Assembly: GCA_016710325.1 (NCBI GenBank)
Contig: JADJXK010000001.1
Span: 1,364,001-1,428,000, forward strand
Origin: Candidatus Leptofilum proximum
GTDB taxonomy: Bacteria > Chloroflexota > Anaerolineae > Promineifilales > Promineifilaceae
Reading direction: 5' to 3'
DNA: 64,000 nt
The notes below the pieces were generated by a model. The model had not been told where the DNA came from. It saw nothing but the letters and a program-made list of their open reading frames with translations, and ran no database searches. The stretch's first letter is position 1. Each line of letters opens with the position of its first letter. Positions 49,692 through 58,367 of this stretch are shown here, piece after piece. The translations under genes and the position numbers were made by a program.

Positions 49692-51029
49692 TTACGTCAC
49701 CTCCAGCTGCCTAAGTTCGGCCAGGAGCGCTTCAGCTTTGGCCAGCTGGTCACTGTCCCCTGTTTGTTGAAAGGTGTTAACAGCCTGTTGGCAGTAATCG
49801 ACCGCCTGCTTGACATCACCTTGTTCCACATAGGCAAAGGCCAGCAAAACTTGTTGCTCTCCAACCAACGACCAATTTTCTTGCTCCCGTGCCAGCTTTA
49901 GGGCTTGGCTGGCGGCTTTGGTAGCGTCGGCCATCTGGTCTTGTTCGGCGAGGACGGCTCCGAGACGGCCGTATAAATGGGCCGCTGCTTCAGGGTCTTG
50001 CAGCTGTATGGTGGTTTCCAGGGCAGCTTCATACGCCGCCTGTGCTTCTGGGAACTGCCCCAGCTGATAATGCGTAAACCCCAGCCGTTCCTGCATGGTG
50101 AGCTGCCACTCCCAATCCTCGTTGGCGGTGGCAATTTCCAGACCGCGCTTCAAATAAGGCGGCAGCTTCTTAAACTGACCCTGTTTAATCAGGTGGGCGG
50201 TAAGCAGATTAAGGTTAGTGATTTCGGCACTTTCATCGCCCAGGCTGCGAGCCAGTCGCAGCGCGCTGTCGGCATACAGCAGCACCATGCTGTTGTTGCC
50301 TATGCCAATGTAGGTGCGCATCAAGCTGCTGAGGGTGCTCATTTCGGCCGCAGGGCTATCTAGTTCACTGACCAGCGCCAGTGCTTCTTCAAACAGCTCA
50401 CGCGCTGTGTCGTACTGCTCGTTGGCCAGATACGCCTGACCAATACTGAGCTTGAAAGAACAGGCGGCATATTGTTGGTCCAGCTCATTGGCCGCGTGCA
50501 GCGCCAGAGAATAATATTCCACCGCTTTTTCCAGTGATGATAAACTCAGGAACAGATTGCCCAGCTTGCCCGCCAAATGCATGATGCGTGGCTGGTCGTT
50601 GGTGGGCAAAGCAAGACCCATTGCCTGCTCCAACTTGGAAATCGCTTTGGTCGGTTGACCCGAATCCATTTGCAGCGTGCCCAGTTGGGTGAGAGCGTCT
50701 ATCAGCAGCGGTTTGTTGTCCAGCTCTTTGGCCAGATTGTAGGATTTGTAGAGGGCGATTTGGGCAAAGTGAGAATTGCCCAAACGCATCAGGCAGATGC
50801 CGCGATAGCCCCACATGCGGCCTTCCAGCAGCTTGTCGCCAATGGATTGGGCCAGTTCCAGCCCTACTTCAAACTGGGTCAACGCTTTAGGCACATTATT
50901 TGCGGTCAACAGCGCCTGACCCAATTGGGTGAGGGCGTTGATAAGTTCGGTGTCGTCTTCCTTTTCGCGGGCAGAGGTTACGGCCGTTTCCAACAATTCT
51001 ATCTGCTTTTCATCCAAATTATTTGACAT
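49692..51029 (-). CDS. TPR-repeat protein
   Basis: This 445-residue, nearly all-helical protein consists of about ten tetratricopeptide-like repeats (e.g. ALTQLGQALLTANNVPKALT, YYSLALHAANELDQQYAACS, RLGAVLAEQDQMADATKAAS). No enzymatic or DNA-binding domain is visible. TPR proteins are protein-binding scaffolds. It lies directly downstream of the dehalogenase operon (12 bases after apbE) in the same direction and may belong to its transcript. Confidence 0.85.
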   Translation of the reverse strand: MSNNLDEKQIELLETAVTSAREKEDDTELINALTQLGQALLTANNVPKALTQFEVGLELAQSIGDKLLEGRMWGYRGICLMRLGNSHFAQIALYKSYNLAKELDNKPLLIDALTQLGTLQMDSGQPTKAISKLEQAMGLALPTNDQPRIMHLAGKLGNLFLSLSSLEKAVEYYSLALHAANELDQQYAACSFKLSIGQAYLANEQYDTARELFEEALALVSELDSPAAEMSTLSSLMRTYIGIGNNSMVLLYADSALRLARSLGDESAEITNLNLLTAHLIKQGQFKKLPPYLKRGLEIATANEDWEWQLTMQERLGFTHYQLGQFPEAQAAYEAALETTIQLQDPEAAAHLYGRLGAVLAEQDQMADATKAASQALKLAREQENWSLVGEQQVLLAFAYVEQGDVKQAVDYCQQAVNTFQQTGDSDQLAKAEALLAELRQLEVT

Positions 51030-51040
51030 AATATTACTCG

Positions 51041-52033
51041 CTATGAAACCGCCGGGAAGTTGACGGAGTGTATCACGTTCATTTCTTTTGTGACCATCAG
51101 TGTGGCCACATCGGGCAACTGCTCAATGAAAGCCAGGCCAGCTTTGGAACCGAGGACCATAACGGCCGTACTCAACGCATCCGCGGCCGCGGCCGTAGGC
51201 GCCAGCACGGTGACGCTGGCCAATTCGCCGGGCGAAGCGCCGGTGCGCGGGTCGACGATATGGTGGCTGGAAAAATCCTGGCTGAAGCTGTGCTGATAAT
51301 CGCCAGAGGTGGCGGCGGCCTGGTTGGTTAGCTGCAAAATATTTAGGGCGCTGTCTGTCTGGCGGGGATGGGTAACGACTAATCGCCACGGCCGCCCGTC
51401 GGCGCGGGAGCCTTGCGCCAGGAGATCGCCGCCTGCCTCGACCAATACATTGTCGTAGCCGTGGGTTTGTAATACGGCCGTTGCCCCATCCACCACGCGC
51501 CCCTTGGCAATGCTGTCCAGCGTCACCTGCATGCCCGGCTCCAGCCGAATTTCGTCTGCCGTCACGTGCAAACGGCGATAATCTACCAGCTGACGCGGCT
51601 GTGCGGTGTCTGCCCTGGACTGTACCGCTTGCAGCAGCGGCAAAATCGTCACGTCAAACGCACCGCCGCTGAGCCTGCTGCACCGATTAGCTTCCTGCAA
51701 AAGTTCCACCAATTCTGCTGGTGGTTGGGCCAGCCTGCTGCTTCGGTTCAAAATAGCCAGCGGGCTGTCTGGCTGCCGCCAGTTGAAGAGGGCAATCAGC
51801 CGCTCCATCTCGGCAAACGTGGCATCGATAGCTTGCTGACCTTGTTCTGCGTCGTCGGTCACCAGAATCAGATTGATGAGGGTGCCCATCAGCAGGCGGG
51901 TTTGGTGGATTGTTGTGTTTTTTTGCGCCAATCGCTGGATCCAGCGCCCGCCCAGGAAGACCGTGCTGGCAACGGCCGTTATCTGCAAAAAGTGGCGGCG
52001 AGAAATTTGGGGGGAATCCTCTCTTGCTGACAT
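51041..52033 (-). CDS. apbE: FAD:protein FMN transferase (ApbE)
   Basis: This 330-residue enzyme moves FMN from FAD onto a threonine of a partner protein outside the cytosol. It starts with a twin-arginine type signal, SRRHFLQITAVASTVFLGG. Core motifs: RLLMGTLINLILV, LSGGAFDVTILPLL, TLDSIAKGRVVDGA, VEAGGDLLAQG and HHIVDPRTGASPGE; the final AADALSTAVMVLG is also typical. The obvious substrate is the FMN-binding, RdhC-like protein encoded two genes upstream. The operon order is rdhA-rdhB-rdhC-small gene-apbE. Confidence 0.95.
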   Translation of the reverse strand: MSAREDSPQISRRHFLQITAVASTVFLGGRWIQRLAQKNTTIHQTRLLMGTLINLILVTDDAEQGQQAIDATFAEMERLIALFNWRQPDSPLAILNRSSRLAQPPAELVELLQEANRCSRLSGGAFDVTILPLLQAVQSRADTAQPRQLVDYRRLHVTADEIRLEPGMQVTLDSIAKGRVVDGATAVLQTHGYDNVLVEAGGDLLAQGSRADGRPWRLVVTHPRQTDSALNILQLTNQAAATSGDYQHSFSQDFSSHHIVDPRTGASPGELASVTVLAPTAAAADALSTAVMVLGSKAGLAFIEQLPDVATLMVTKEMNVIHSVNFPAVS

Positions 52034-52378
52034 CTAAGGTTCTCCTCGCCATGGCGTTTTTGTCGCGCCTGGTACGTCATATTCATCCTGCTGGTTGTGG
52101 CCATGGCCCTGGCCGGTGCTGGAATCGTGATGTTGTGGCGGGTCGGGCGTGGCGATTGGCGTACCGCTTTCCAGGCTGCGCTGGTATTCCATCGCTTCGG
52201 CTGTGACGGTGAGGTACACGCTGTCATCCATGCGGAAGGTGTCGCGATAGTAGCTGGGTGTGGCGGGTGTATCGGCCGTCAGGCCGTCGGCCCAGATGAG
52301 GCCAATGAGGCCGATGCACACAGCTACAAAACCCAGCAGCGCCGTGCGCTTCAGACGTTCGCTGGTTTTTTGCGCCAT
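52034..52378 (-). CDS. Small membrane protein in the rdh operon
   Basis: This ~114-residue protein has a basic N-terminus, one membrane helix (LLGFVAVCIGLIGLIWADGL) and a hydrophilic, histidine-rich outer tail (PPQHHDSSTGQGHGHNQQDE). It overlaps the RdhC-like gene end by 28 bases and ends right before the apbE start. I do not recognise the family. The histidine-rich exterior could bind metal, or may help assembly of the dehalogenase complex. Confidence 0.65.
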   Translation of the reverse strand: MAQKTSERLKRTALLGFVAVCIGLIGLIWADGLTADTPATPSYYRDTFRMDDSVYLTVTAEAMEYQRSLESGTPIATPDPPQHHDSSTGQGHGHNQQDEYDVPGATKTPWRGEP

Positions 52379-53580
52379 TGGGCCCATCCTTCTTTCAGCC
52401 AGCGCCGGGCAGCGGCGATAAAATCGATCACCGGGTCCAGCGGGCAGAGATAGTTACAGAACGGCCGGTACGTCACCAGACTGGCCAGCACAATCAGCGC
52501 CAGAAAAAGCCATTGTACGGCCGTTCCCCGCAAATCGAACAGGGTGGCAAACGGTTCGTAACTGGCCACACCGGGGCGGCGCAGCGCCAGACCCAACACC
52601 ACAGCGGCCAGCGCCAGGCCGCGCTGCACCCACTTGAGCACTTCGCTGAGGTCGCGCGGGCGGTACGGTTTGGCCTTGCTGATGGCCGCCACACATTCCT
52701 GAAAAGCGCCAAAGGGACAAAACCAGCTGCAATACGGATTTTTGGCATCAACCGTGGTGACAAACAGAATGCCGCCGATGAGCAGATACCAGTACAAATT
52801 ATTGTGCCAGTCGGGCCAGTAGCCGCTGAGCAGCGAAATAATCATGGTGATGGTCAGCGGCACGGTGTAGACAAAGCCTAAGAAGACCATCCCGGCAATG
52901 AGCGTGCCCCAGCGGGCGCGCATTTTCCATTTGCGATTGTGCCATTTGTGAGTCAGGTAGCCGGAGGCAAACAGCAGCAGCAAAATAGTCTCGGGCCAGC
53001 CAAACTGTATCGGTTTTTGCTCGGTTGGCAGGCTGACGTTGAGCGCCTCGTCGGCAATCTGCCGGGTGGCGGCGCGCACGGCGGCGGCCACACCCTCGGC
53101 GCTGACGGTGGCGCCAGTGACGGCGTCTAAATCCTGGCCTAACTGGAGTGCGTCGGTGATAGGACGGCCGTGATACTCACCCATCAAATCGCTAGATGTG
53201 ACCAATCGGAAAAAGCCCGGCGATTCCCGCTCGGTGACCACCTGCGTATTAAGAATATTGCCTTCAGGATCGACGGCTACCAGCATGTCGATGGGACCGC
53301 CGTAACCGGGGGCGCTGCCCAGAGCCGCGTAGCCAATCACCTCGCCAGCGGCATCCAGGGCAATGAAAAGCTGGCCCTCGGTGCGGACCTGGGCGGTACC
53401 CGGCAGCAGCTCGGGCACCAGCGGTGCCACGTCGGTGCCGCTGGTGAAGTAGCCAAAAATCCAGGCGGCCACCACCAGGGCCACGGTGAGGATGATGAGG
53501 AGTCGTTCACGCTGTACTTTTTGCTGCCGGGTGGATTTGCTTGTAGTTGGCTTGAGGGGGATGGTACGGCCGTTGCTCAT
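52351..53580 (-). CDS. rdhC: FMN-binding polyferredoxin (RdhC/NosR-like)
   Basis: The protein has 409 residues from the ATG at 53580. After a membrane helix (~27-44) comes an exterior FMN-binding domain with the flavinylation motif DAVTGATVS (residues 152-160; T158 should carry FMN). Five helices then follow, with two cytosolic-type cysteine motifs, CSWFCPFGAFQE and CNYLCPLDPV. This is the NosR/NirI/RdhC design that carries electrons from quinol side to an exterior enzyme. It follows the anchor gene after two hairpins and precedes apbE, its presumed maturation factor. Confidence 0.9.
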   Translation of the reverse strand: MSNGRTIPLKPTTSKSTRQQKVQRERLLIILTVALVVAAWIFGYFTSGTDVAPLVPELLPGTAQVRTEGQLFIALDAAGEVIGYAALGSAPGYGGPIDMLVAVDPEGNILNTQVVTERESPGFFRLVTSSDLMGEYHGRPITDALQLGQDLDAVTGATVSAEGVAAAVRAATRQIADEALNVSLPTEQKPIQFGWPETILLLLFASGYLTHKWHNRKWKMRARWGTLIAGMVFLGFVYTVPLTITMIISLLSGYWPDWHNNLYWYLLIGGILFVTTVDAKNPYCSWFCPFGAFQECVAAISKAKPYRPRDLSEVLKWVQRGLALAAVVLGLALRRPGVASYEPFATLFDLRGTAVQWLFLALIVLASLVTYRPFCNYLCPLDPVIDFIAAARRWLKEGWAQWRKKPANV

Positions 53581-53630
53581 TATCCGGTCCTGCGTTGTTG
53601 GCGTTGCTTGCGGGAAGGTATCGCTATTGG

Positions 53631-53665
53631 TAATTGGGTAATTGAAGCGATCAATTACCCAATTA
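53631..53665. repeat. Stutter palindrome, ATTACCCAATTA type
   Basis: TAATTGGGTAATTGA and TCAATTACCCAATTA (15 bases) flank AGCGA; CTCAATTACC extends the right side. It is the same family as 1615-1656 and 61051-61114. It lies upstream of rdhC. Confidence 0.85.
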
Positions 53666-53698
53666 CTCAATTACCTAGTTACTGGACGGCTGCCTAGT

Positions 53699-53803
53699 GC
53701 AGTTGCCCGGAAGTCCTTCATAGGTATTTATGTTAAGGCAACTGCTTAAGTGTTTTGCTCCTGTGCCACAATAACCTGGTAAGGATTTATGGAGCAAAAC
53801 ACT
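53699..53803. repeat. Two hairpins between rdhB-like and rdhC
   Basis: GCAGTTGCC/GGCAACTGC (53699-53745) and AGTGTTTTGCTCC/GGAGCAAAACACT (53749-53803; perfect 13 bases) follow each other. On the minus strand they begin directly at the stop of the anchor gene. They may stabilise the upstream rdhAB transcript or cut expression of rdhC. Confidence 0.8.
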
Positions 53804-54014
53804 AGCTGTTGCGCCGGGTGAACCAGACTACGCCACCGGCCAAAAGCCAGACAACAAAGCTAACCCAGAGAATCGTAGCCGCACGCGGTTCTAATTCTGT
53901 ACCGCTGGCTACGGCATTCTGGTAAATGAATACAAGGATGAAGGCCCAGATGGCCCAGAGCAGCCATTCGTACCACGGCCGTTTCTTGATGTGTATTGAA
54001 ATATTGTCATTCAT
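53802..54014 (-). CDS. rdhB: RdhB-like membrane anchor
   Basis: The 70 residues contain two hydrophobic helices (YEWLLWAIWAFILVFIYQ and ATILWVSFVVWLLAGGVVWF) between a basic N-terminus and a short basic end. It starts 3 bases after the rdhA stop and is thus coupled to it. The position and size fit RdhB, which holds the dehalogenase on the outside of the membrane; classic RdhB proteins are ~90 residues with three helices, so this one is short. The call rests mostly on context. Confidence 0.8.
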   Translation of the reverse strand: MNDNISIHIKKRPWYEWLLWAIWAFILVFIYQNAVASGTELEPRAATILWVSFVVWLLAGGVVWFTRRNS

Positions 54015-54017
54015 CGT

Positions 54018-55418
54018 TTAACTCTCCATTACCGGCTGATTGCTGTCGATTCCGTATTCAGGCAGATCCAGATTCCACCAATCTTCGGCGCTGGCCTGCG
54101 TGCCGTACCCAAAGGCGTCATCCATGCTGCGGAAGAAGCTGTCCAGGAACGGTGCCGTCGAAGCACCCGCTTTCACCCATTCATGCACCCATGCCTTGTC
54201 TTTTTTGGCAAAGGGACAAACGGCAAAGCAAATACCGCAGTTGGTGCCGGCCTGTTCACGCCAGTAGGTCATACAGGTGACAGAATTCTCAAAATATGCT
54301 TTGTGCCCCGGGTTGTTCCAGCCACCTTGCGTTTCCCAGGTGGGCTCATCCAGGAAGCTGAGCGACTCAGACGGGCATGCCTCGGCACATTTCTTGCACC
54401 GCTTGCAGAATTCCATGATGCCTGCGTCAATCGGTTTATCAACAGCCACGGGCAGATCGGTGAGCAGCTTGAAGACGCGCACCATCGGGCCAAATTCTGG
54501 AGTGATCAAACGGTTCAGGCGAGACATCTCGCCCAGCCCGGCAAATACACCCATCGCGGGGGCAATGCCCAGCGCATTGGTGCTGGATTCACCCAGACCC
54601 TGGTAGCCTAACCCACGCAAAAACTCCTGCAAAGAAGCCTGGATCGATTCACCACGTTTGTAAGCCAGCGAGGTTGTTTGGGATCCTAAGGGGGTGGGGC
54701 AGCGGCGCATTGTCTCGGTGGACATTTGCACCGTGTAAACGACGGTATACTTACAGCTGTAGGGAATATAACGGGCGTTGTCGTCTTCGCTGGCGATGGG
54801 GTCGTCGGTAAAAATCAAATCCTTGCCATCGGGATCAACACCGTAGATCAGCTTGCGGGTATTATCATCTAGCTCAAAGAAACCAACGGTGGCAGCACCA
54901 AAATGACGCAGTGCCGCACGAATGATCTTGGCCGCTTCTTCAGGTGAGCCTTGCCACTTGGGCACGCCACGATCTTCGGGCGTATCGGCTTTTTGTGGCC
55001 CCAGGAAGCTTTTGCCGACGCCAACATGGGCGCCATCTAGCGCCTGGTCTTTCAGGGTGTAACCGTCTACGTTGTCCAGCATGCGCTGGAGTTCATTCTT
55101 GGCGGCGGTTTCAGACAGGCGATCTACTTCGTCTTCGCCGACGTAGCCAGCCATGCCTGGCCCGCGCACGGTGCCGGTGCGCTCGTTGTAGCGCTGCATG
55201 ACGTTCCAATCGACCTCGGTGGTGGGCTCGTCAACGGTCTTGACCCACCACGGCCGTTGCGGACGACCAGCCGGATCGGTGAATGTCCCTGCTTTGAAGC
55301 TGGCGGCGGGCGCTGCGGCAGCCGATTTGGTAACCGTGGCTACGGCCGTTGCCCCAGCCCCTAGGCCAGCAATCCGTAGAAAGTCGCGCCGGTTGAGGGT
55401 TAATTTTTCTTTGGGCAT
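54018..55418 (-). CDS. rdhA: Reductive dehalogenase catalytic subunit
   Basis: The 466 residues carry a Tat signal (NRRDFLRIAGLG, Arg 10-11). The cobamide-binding core has GLGEMSRLNRLITPEFGPMV and TDLPVAVDKPID. Two 4Fe-4S sites follow: C338-C341-C344-C348 in CKRCKKCAEACPS, and C382 with C394-C397-C401 in CGICFAVCPF. This pattern is the RdhA signature. The enzyme removes halogen from organic compounds using a corrinoid at the exterior face of the membrane; the halogenated substrate is unknown. AGGAGGT lies 5 bases before the ATG. A two-component system is encoded upstream in the same direction. Confidence 0.95.
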   Translation of the reverse strand: MPKEKLTLNRRDFLRIAGLGAGATAVATVTKSAAAAPAASFKAGTFTDPAGRPQRPWWVKTVDEPTTEVDWNVMQRYNERTGTVRGPGMAGYVGEDEVDRLSETAAKNELQRMLDNVDGYTLKDQALDGAHVGVGKSFLGPQKADTPEDRGVPKWQGSPEEAAKIIRAALRHFGAATVGFFELDDNTRKLIYGVDPDGKDLIFTDDPIASEDDNARYIPYSCKYTVVYTVQMSTETMRRCPTPLGSQTTSLAYKRGESIQASLQEFLRGLGYQGLGESSTNALGIAPAMGVFAGLGEMSRLNRLITPEFGPMVRVFKLLTDLPVAVDKPIDAGIMEFCKRCKKCAEACPSESLSFLDEPTWETQGGWNNPGHKAYFENSVTCMTYWREQAGTNCGICFAVCPFAKKDKAWVHEWVKAGASTAPFLDSFFRSMDDAFGYGTQASAEDWWNLDLPEYGIDSNQPVMES

Positions 55419-55457
55419 TACCTACCTCCTGACTTCTGGTTCTATCCAGATTGTCTT

Positions 55458-55652
55458 CTAACCCGAATGGACAAATTTGCCATTGGGTGTGCACCACTTG
55501 TGCATGTCATTAAAGAAAAAAGATTTTTCCAACCTTTGTTTTAAGTCTAACGGGGGAGGCAGTAGGACGGTATCGGGAAAAGGATGGTCTTGTGTGGGGA
55601 TTTTCCTGACAAGGTAGTCGGGCGCTTCCTGGATATTGGGGCGGGTCTGCAA
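55458..55652 (-). CDS. Possible small protein upstream of rdhA
   Basis: A 64-codon frame from a TTG, with protein-like composition (PDYLVRKIPTQDHPFPDTVL ... MHKWCTPNGKFVHSG), lies between the response-regulator stop and rdhA. No good ribosome binding site is present. It may be the end of an older gene or a leader peptide. Evidence is weak. Confidence 0.25.
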   Translation of the reverse strand: MQTRPNIQEAPDYLVRKIPTQDHPFPDTVLLPPPLDLKQRLEKSFFFNDMHKWCTPNGKFVHSG

Positions 55653-55680
55653 CGTGCTGCGTGAGAAAAATCACGTTGCA
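55648..55680. repeat. Hairpin TGCAACGTG/CACGTTGCA between regulator and rdhA
   Basis: Nine-base perfect arms flank CTGCGTGAGAAAAAT. On the minus strand this lies 20 bases after the response-regulator stop and 230 bases before rdhA, so it could end the regulator transcript or bind a regulator. Confidence 0.7.
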
Positions 55681-55701
55681 CGCATCGCGGCTCAAAGCAG
55701 G

Positions 55702-56361
55702 TTATTTTTTGTAAGCATCCAGAATGCCGGCGCGGACGGCAAATTTGATGAGATCGGTGCGGTGCTCCAGGTGGAGTTTCTCCATGGCGCGCTGGCGGTA
55801 GGTATCGGCCGTTTTGGGACTGATGATGAGCTTGTCGCCAATTTCGCGGCTGCTGTAGCCCATCGCTGCCAACTGCAACACTTCTTGCTCTCTTTCCGAG
55901 AGGGATTCATATTGCTCAAGCTCGGTTAGTTTGTTGGTGAGCGATTCCATCAGGGCGGTAGCGGCCGTAGGGTGGAGGTATCTTTCCCCGGTGAGTACAA
56001 CGCGAATGGCTTGCAGCAGGCTGGTATGGGTGGAGGATTTAGGAATGTAACCATCGCAGCCTGCTTCGATAGCGGGGATGACAAATTCGCGGCGGCTGTG
56101 CATGGAGAGGACAATAATGCGGCTTGTGTCGTTTTCTTGGCGAATGGTGCGAATGGCGTCCAACCCGCTCATATCTGGCAGACCCAGGTCCATGACGATA
56201 ATGTCTGGCCGCCAGGTGCGGGCGGCTGCGATGCCTGCCGCACCGCTGCCTACGTCGGACACCACTTTGAGATCCGGCTCGCTTTCCAGCAGAGCGCGCA
56301 GACCATCGCGCAATACTTTGTGATCATCGACCAGGAGGATGGTGATAGGGGCCTCGGTCAT
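55702..56361 (-). CDS. LuxR-type response regulator of the rdh locus
   Basis: The 219 residues have a receiver domain (ILLVDDHKVLRDGLRALLES, phosphoacceptor in IIVMDLGLPDMSG, GYIPKSS) and a LuxR helix-turn-helix (ESLSEREQEVLQLAAMGYSS, then ISPKTADTYRQRAMEKLHLE). Its start overlaps the sensor kinase stop by ATGA, so kinase and regulator are co-translated. Being immediately upstream of rdhA in the same direction, it is the best candidate activator of the dehalogenase operon. Confidence 0.93.
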   Translation of the reverse strand: MTEAPITILLVDDHKVLRDGLRALLESEPDLKVVSDVGSGAAGIAAARTWRPDIIVMDLGLPDMSGLDAIRTIRQENDTSRIIVLSMHSRREFVIPAIEAGCDGYIPKSSTHTSLLQAIRVVLTGERYLHPTAATALMESLTNKLTELEQYESLSEREQEVLQLAAMGYSSREIGDKLIISPKTADTYRQRAMEKLHLEHRTDLIKFAVRAGILDAYKK

Positions 56362-57977
56362 ACAGGAATTCCTTCCGGTAAGGGGAAGCGGACGAGCACG
56401 CTCGTGCCCGCGCCTGGTTCCGTGTTTAGGGTGAGGCTGCCTCCGGCGATGGCAGCGCGTTCCCGCATACTGATCAAACCCAGGTGACGTTTTTGGGAAA
56501 CGGCCGTCACCACATGCGGTTCAAAGCCACAGCCATCATCTTTAACGCTCATCAAAATGGCCTGATTTTCCATGGAGAGAGCAACTTGAACCGTCCGAGC
56601 CCGTGCGTGGCGGATCACGTTGGTCAGGGCTTCCTGGGCAATGCGATACAGTGTTACCTCAATTTCGGGAGGAAGATTATCTTCGGTTAAGTCAGTCAAA
56701 TAGCGGGCTGTGATGGGGGAATCAGCCATCATTTCATCTACTAAAATGCCCAGCGCCACTGGCAGGCCAAACTCCTCCAACGCCGCAGGCCGCAAACGAT
56801 AGGATAATTCACGCACCTGTTCAATCGTTTGAGAAACCATGTCCAGCAGCGTCTGGAGCCCATTTTGCATGGAGCCCGTGGGGCACTCCTTTTCCAACGT
56901 TTTGATGCGCACCAACAGAGTGGTAAGCATCTGCCCAGCCCCATCGTGCAGCTCTCGTGCCAATCGGCCGCGCTCGTCTTCCTGGGCCTCTACCAGGGAT
57001 TCCAGCAGCATTTGTCGCGCCTGTTCTTTTTCGGCCAGTTTTAGACGCAGCCAGGCATTGGCTACAATTTCCGAGATTTGTGAGCCAATGATGGTGAGCA
57101 TTTCCATGTCGGCGTCGTCTACAGGATCGTTGGGGCGGCAGAGCAGGTTCACCACACCATATCTCTGGCCACGGGCTTCGATGGGAATGGTGATGTGTTG
57201 GGATGGGGAACGGCCGTTGACTCCTGACAACCGGCTACAGTGGCGGATGTGTGCATGGGCGGATAAGCTACCCTCAACCAATGCCTCCTGGCAAGAGCAG
57301 CCAGCGGCACGCCCTTCGTAGAGTAAGCTGTCTTCCAGCGTAGACGGCACGCCATACCAGCTGGCCAGATGGTACACATTCCGCTCCGGGTCGCGCAAAT
57401 AAACCCAGCCGGTCTCCAGCTCCATTACCTGCACGATGTTCTGCAAAATGGCGTAGAGCACATCATGCACTTCGTGTTCACGTTCGGCGGCCATCATGAT
57501 GCGGTTGGTGGCCGCCAAACGCCGATTGGTCTGGGCCAGATCGTCCTGCGAGCGCAGAAGGTGGTCGGTCATCGTGTTGATGGCCAGGGCCACCTCACCA
57601 ATTTCGTCCTTGGCCCATACAGGGGCGCGAGCATCCAGGTTCCCCTGAGCTACTTCCAGTGCCATGTTACGCAGATCAACTAACGGCCGTGTTAACAGAA
57701 AGGTGAGAAACGAGGCAATGACCAGCGATCCGGCCGCCGCCAGAACTGTCATTAACAATACGCTGCGGTTGCCAGCCCGCATGGCGGCTTCCACGCGCAC
57801 GTCAGTTAACAGATAAGAGAGCCAGTCAGAAAGTCCGGTGATTACCCAATAGTTCAGCGACAGTCCAAGGGTCAGCACCGTCATCAAAATGATACCGGTG
57901 ATCTTGATACGCACCGGCACCGAGATGACGAGGTTGTAAATCCAGTTAGGGATGCGCCGGAGCGATTGAATGTTCAT
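56358..57977 (-). CDS. Sensor histidine kinase with HAMP and Cys-rich GAF
   Basis: The 539 residues comprise helices at ~26-47 and ~73-96, HAMP (~97-150), GAF (~165-310), HisKA_3 phosphoacceptor LARELHDGAGQML (His 344) and an ATPase domain (LTNVIRHARAR, VKDDGCGFE, GLISMRERA). The GAF domain carries GCSCQEA (C227, C229), C247 and C280, which could bind a metal or Fe-S cluster and sense redox state. It signals to the overlapping regulator. External part between the helices is very short, so sensing is probably cytosolic. Confidence 0.92.
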   Translation of the reverse strand: MNIQSLRRIPNWIYNLVISVPVRIKITGIILMTVLTLGLSLNYWVITGLSDWLSYLLTDVRVEAAMRAGNRSVLLMTVLAAAGSLVIASFLTFLLTRPLVDLRNMALEVAQGNLDARAPVWAKDEIGEVALAINTMTDHLLRSQDDLAQTNRRLAATNRIMMAAEREHEVHDVLYAILQNIVQVMELETGWVYLRDPERNVYHLASWYGVPSTLEDSLLYEGRAAGCSCQEALVEGSLSAHAHIRHCSRLSGVNGRSPSQHITIPIEARGQRYGVVNLLCRPNDPVDDADMEMLTIIGSQISEIVANAWLRLKLAEKEQARQMLLESLVEAQEDERGRLARELHDGAGQMLTTLLVRIKTLEKECPTGSMQNGLQTLLDMVSQTIEQVRELSYRLRPAALEEFGLPVALGILVDEMMADSPITARYLTDLTEDNLPPEIEVTLYRIAQEALTNVIRHARARTVQVALSMENQAILMSVKDDGCGFEPHVVTAVSQKRHLGLISMRERAAIAGGSLTLNTEPGAGTSVLVRFPLPEGIPV

Positions 57978-58057
57978 AACGATTAAGTGCGACGGACTTG
58001 CCCTGATGTGCGATCCAGCAAAACCCCGCAGCTGAGTGCATCACACCCAGACTGCTC

Positions 58058-58255
58058 CTAATCTTCGTAGACCAGAAGCACCGTGCCCAGCTCCTTTTCG
58101 AGCGCCTGCACTTTGTCGAGATTTTCGCTTGTTAGCTTAGCAAAAGCCGGACCGTTCTCAAAAGCCATCACATGCTTGCCGATTTCTTTTTCCAGCGCGC
58201 GAACTTTGGCAACGGCCGTTTCATCCAGATGAGCAATCTTCAGTTGTTGAGCCAT
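58058..58255 (-). CDS. Small protein with two similar halves
   Basis: The 65 residues from the ATG at 58255 (after GAGGAG) hold two related halves: LDETAVAKVRALEKEIGKHV and LTSENLDKVQALEKELGTVL. The halves suggest a small duplicated helix-strand unit. No family is recognised. The composition is soluble and charged. Confidence 0.6.
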   Translation of the reverse strand: MAQQLKIAHLDETAVAKVRALEKEIGKHVMAFENGPAFAKLTSENLDKVQALEKELGTVLLVYED

Positions 58256-58367
58256 TAGAGTTACTCCTCTTCGACGGAATTGAGTGAATAGTCTTACTCT
58301 TGATTGTAGGAGGAGACGGGCAAAAGTCAACAAAATCTCGTGAGGAATCAGGGCTTTTCAGCAGAAA

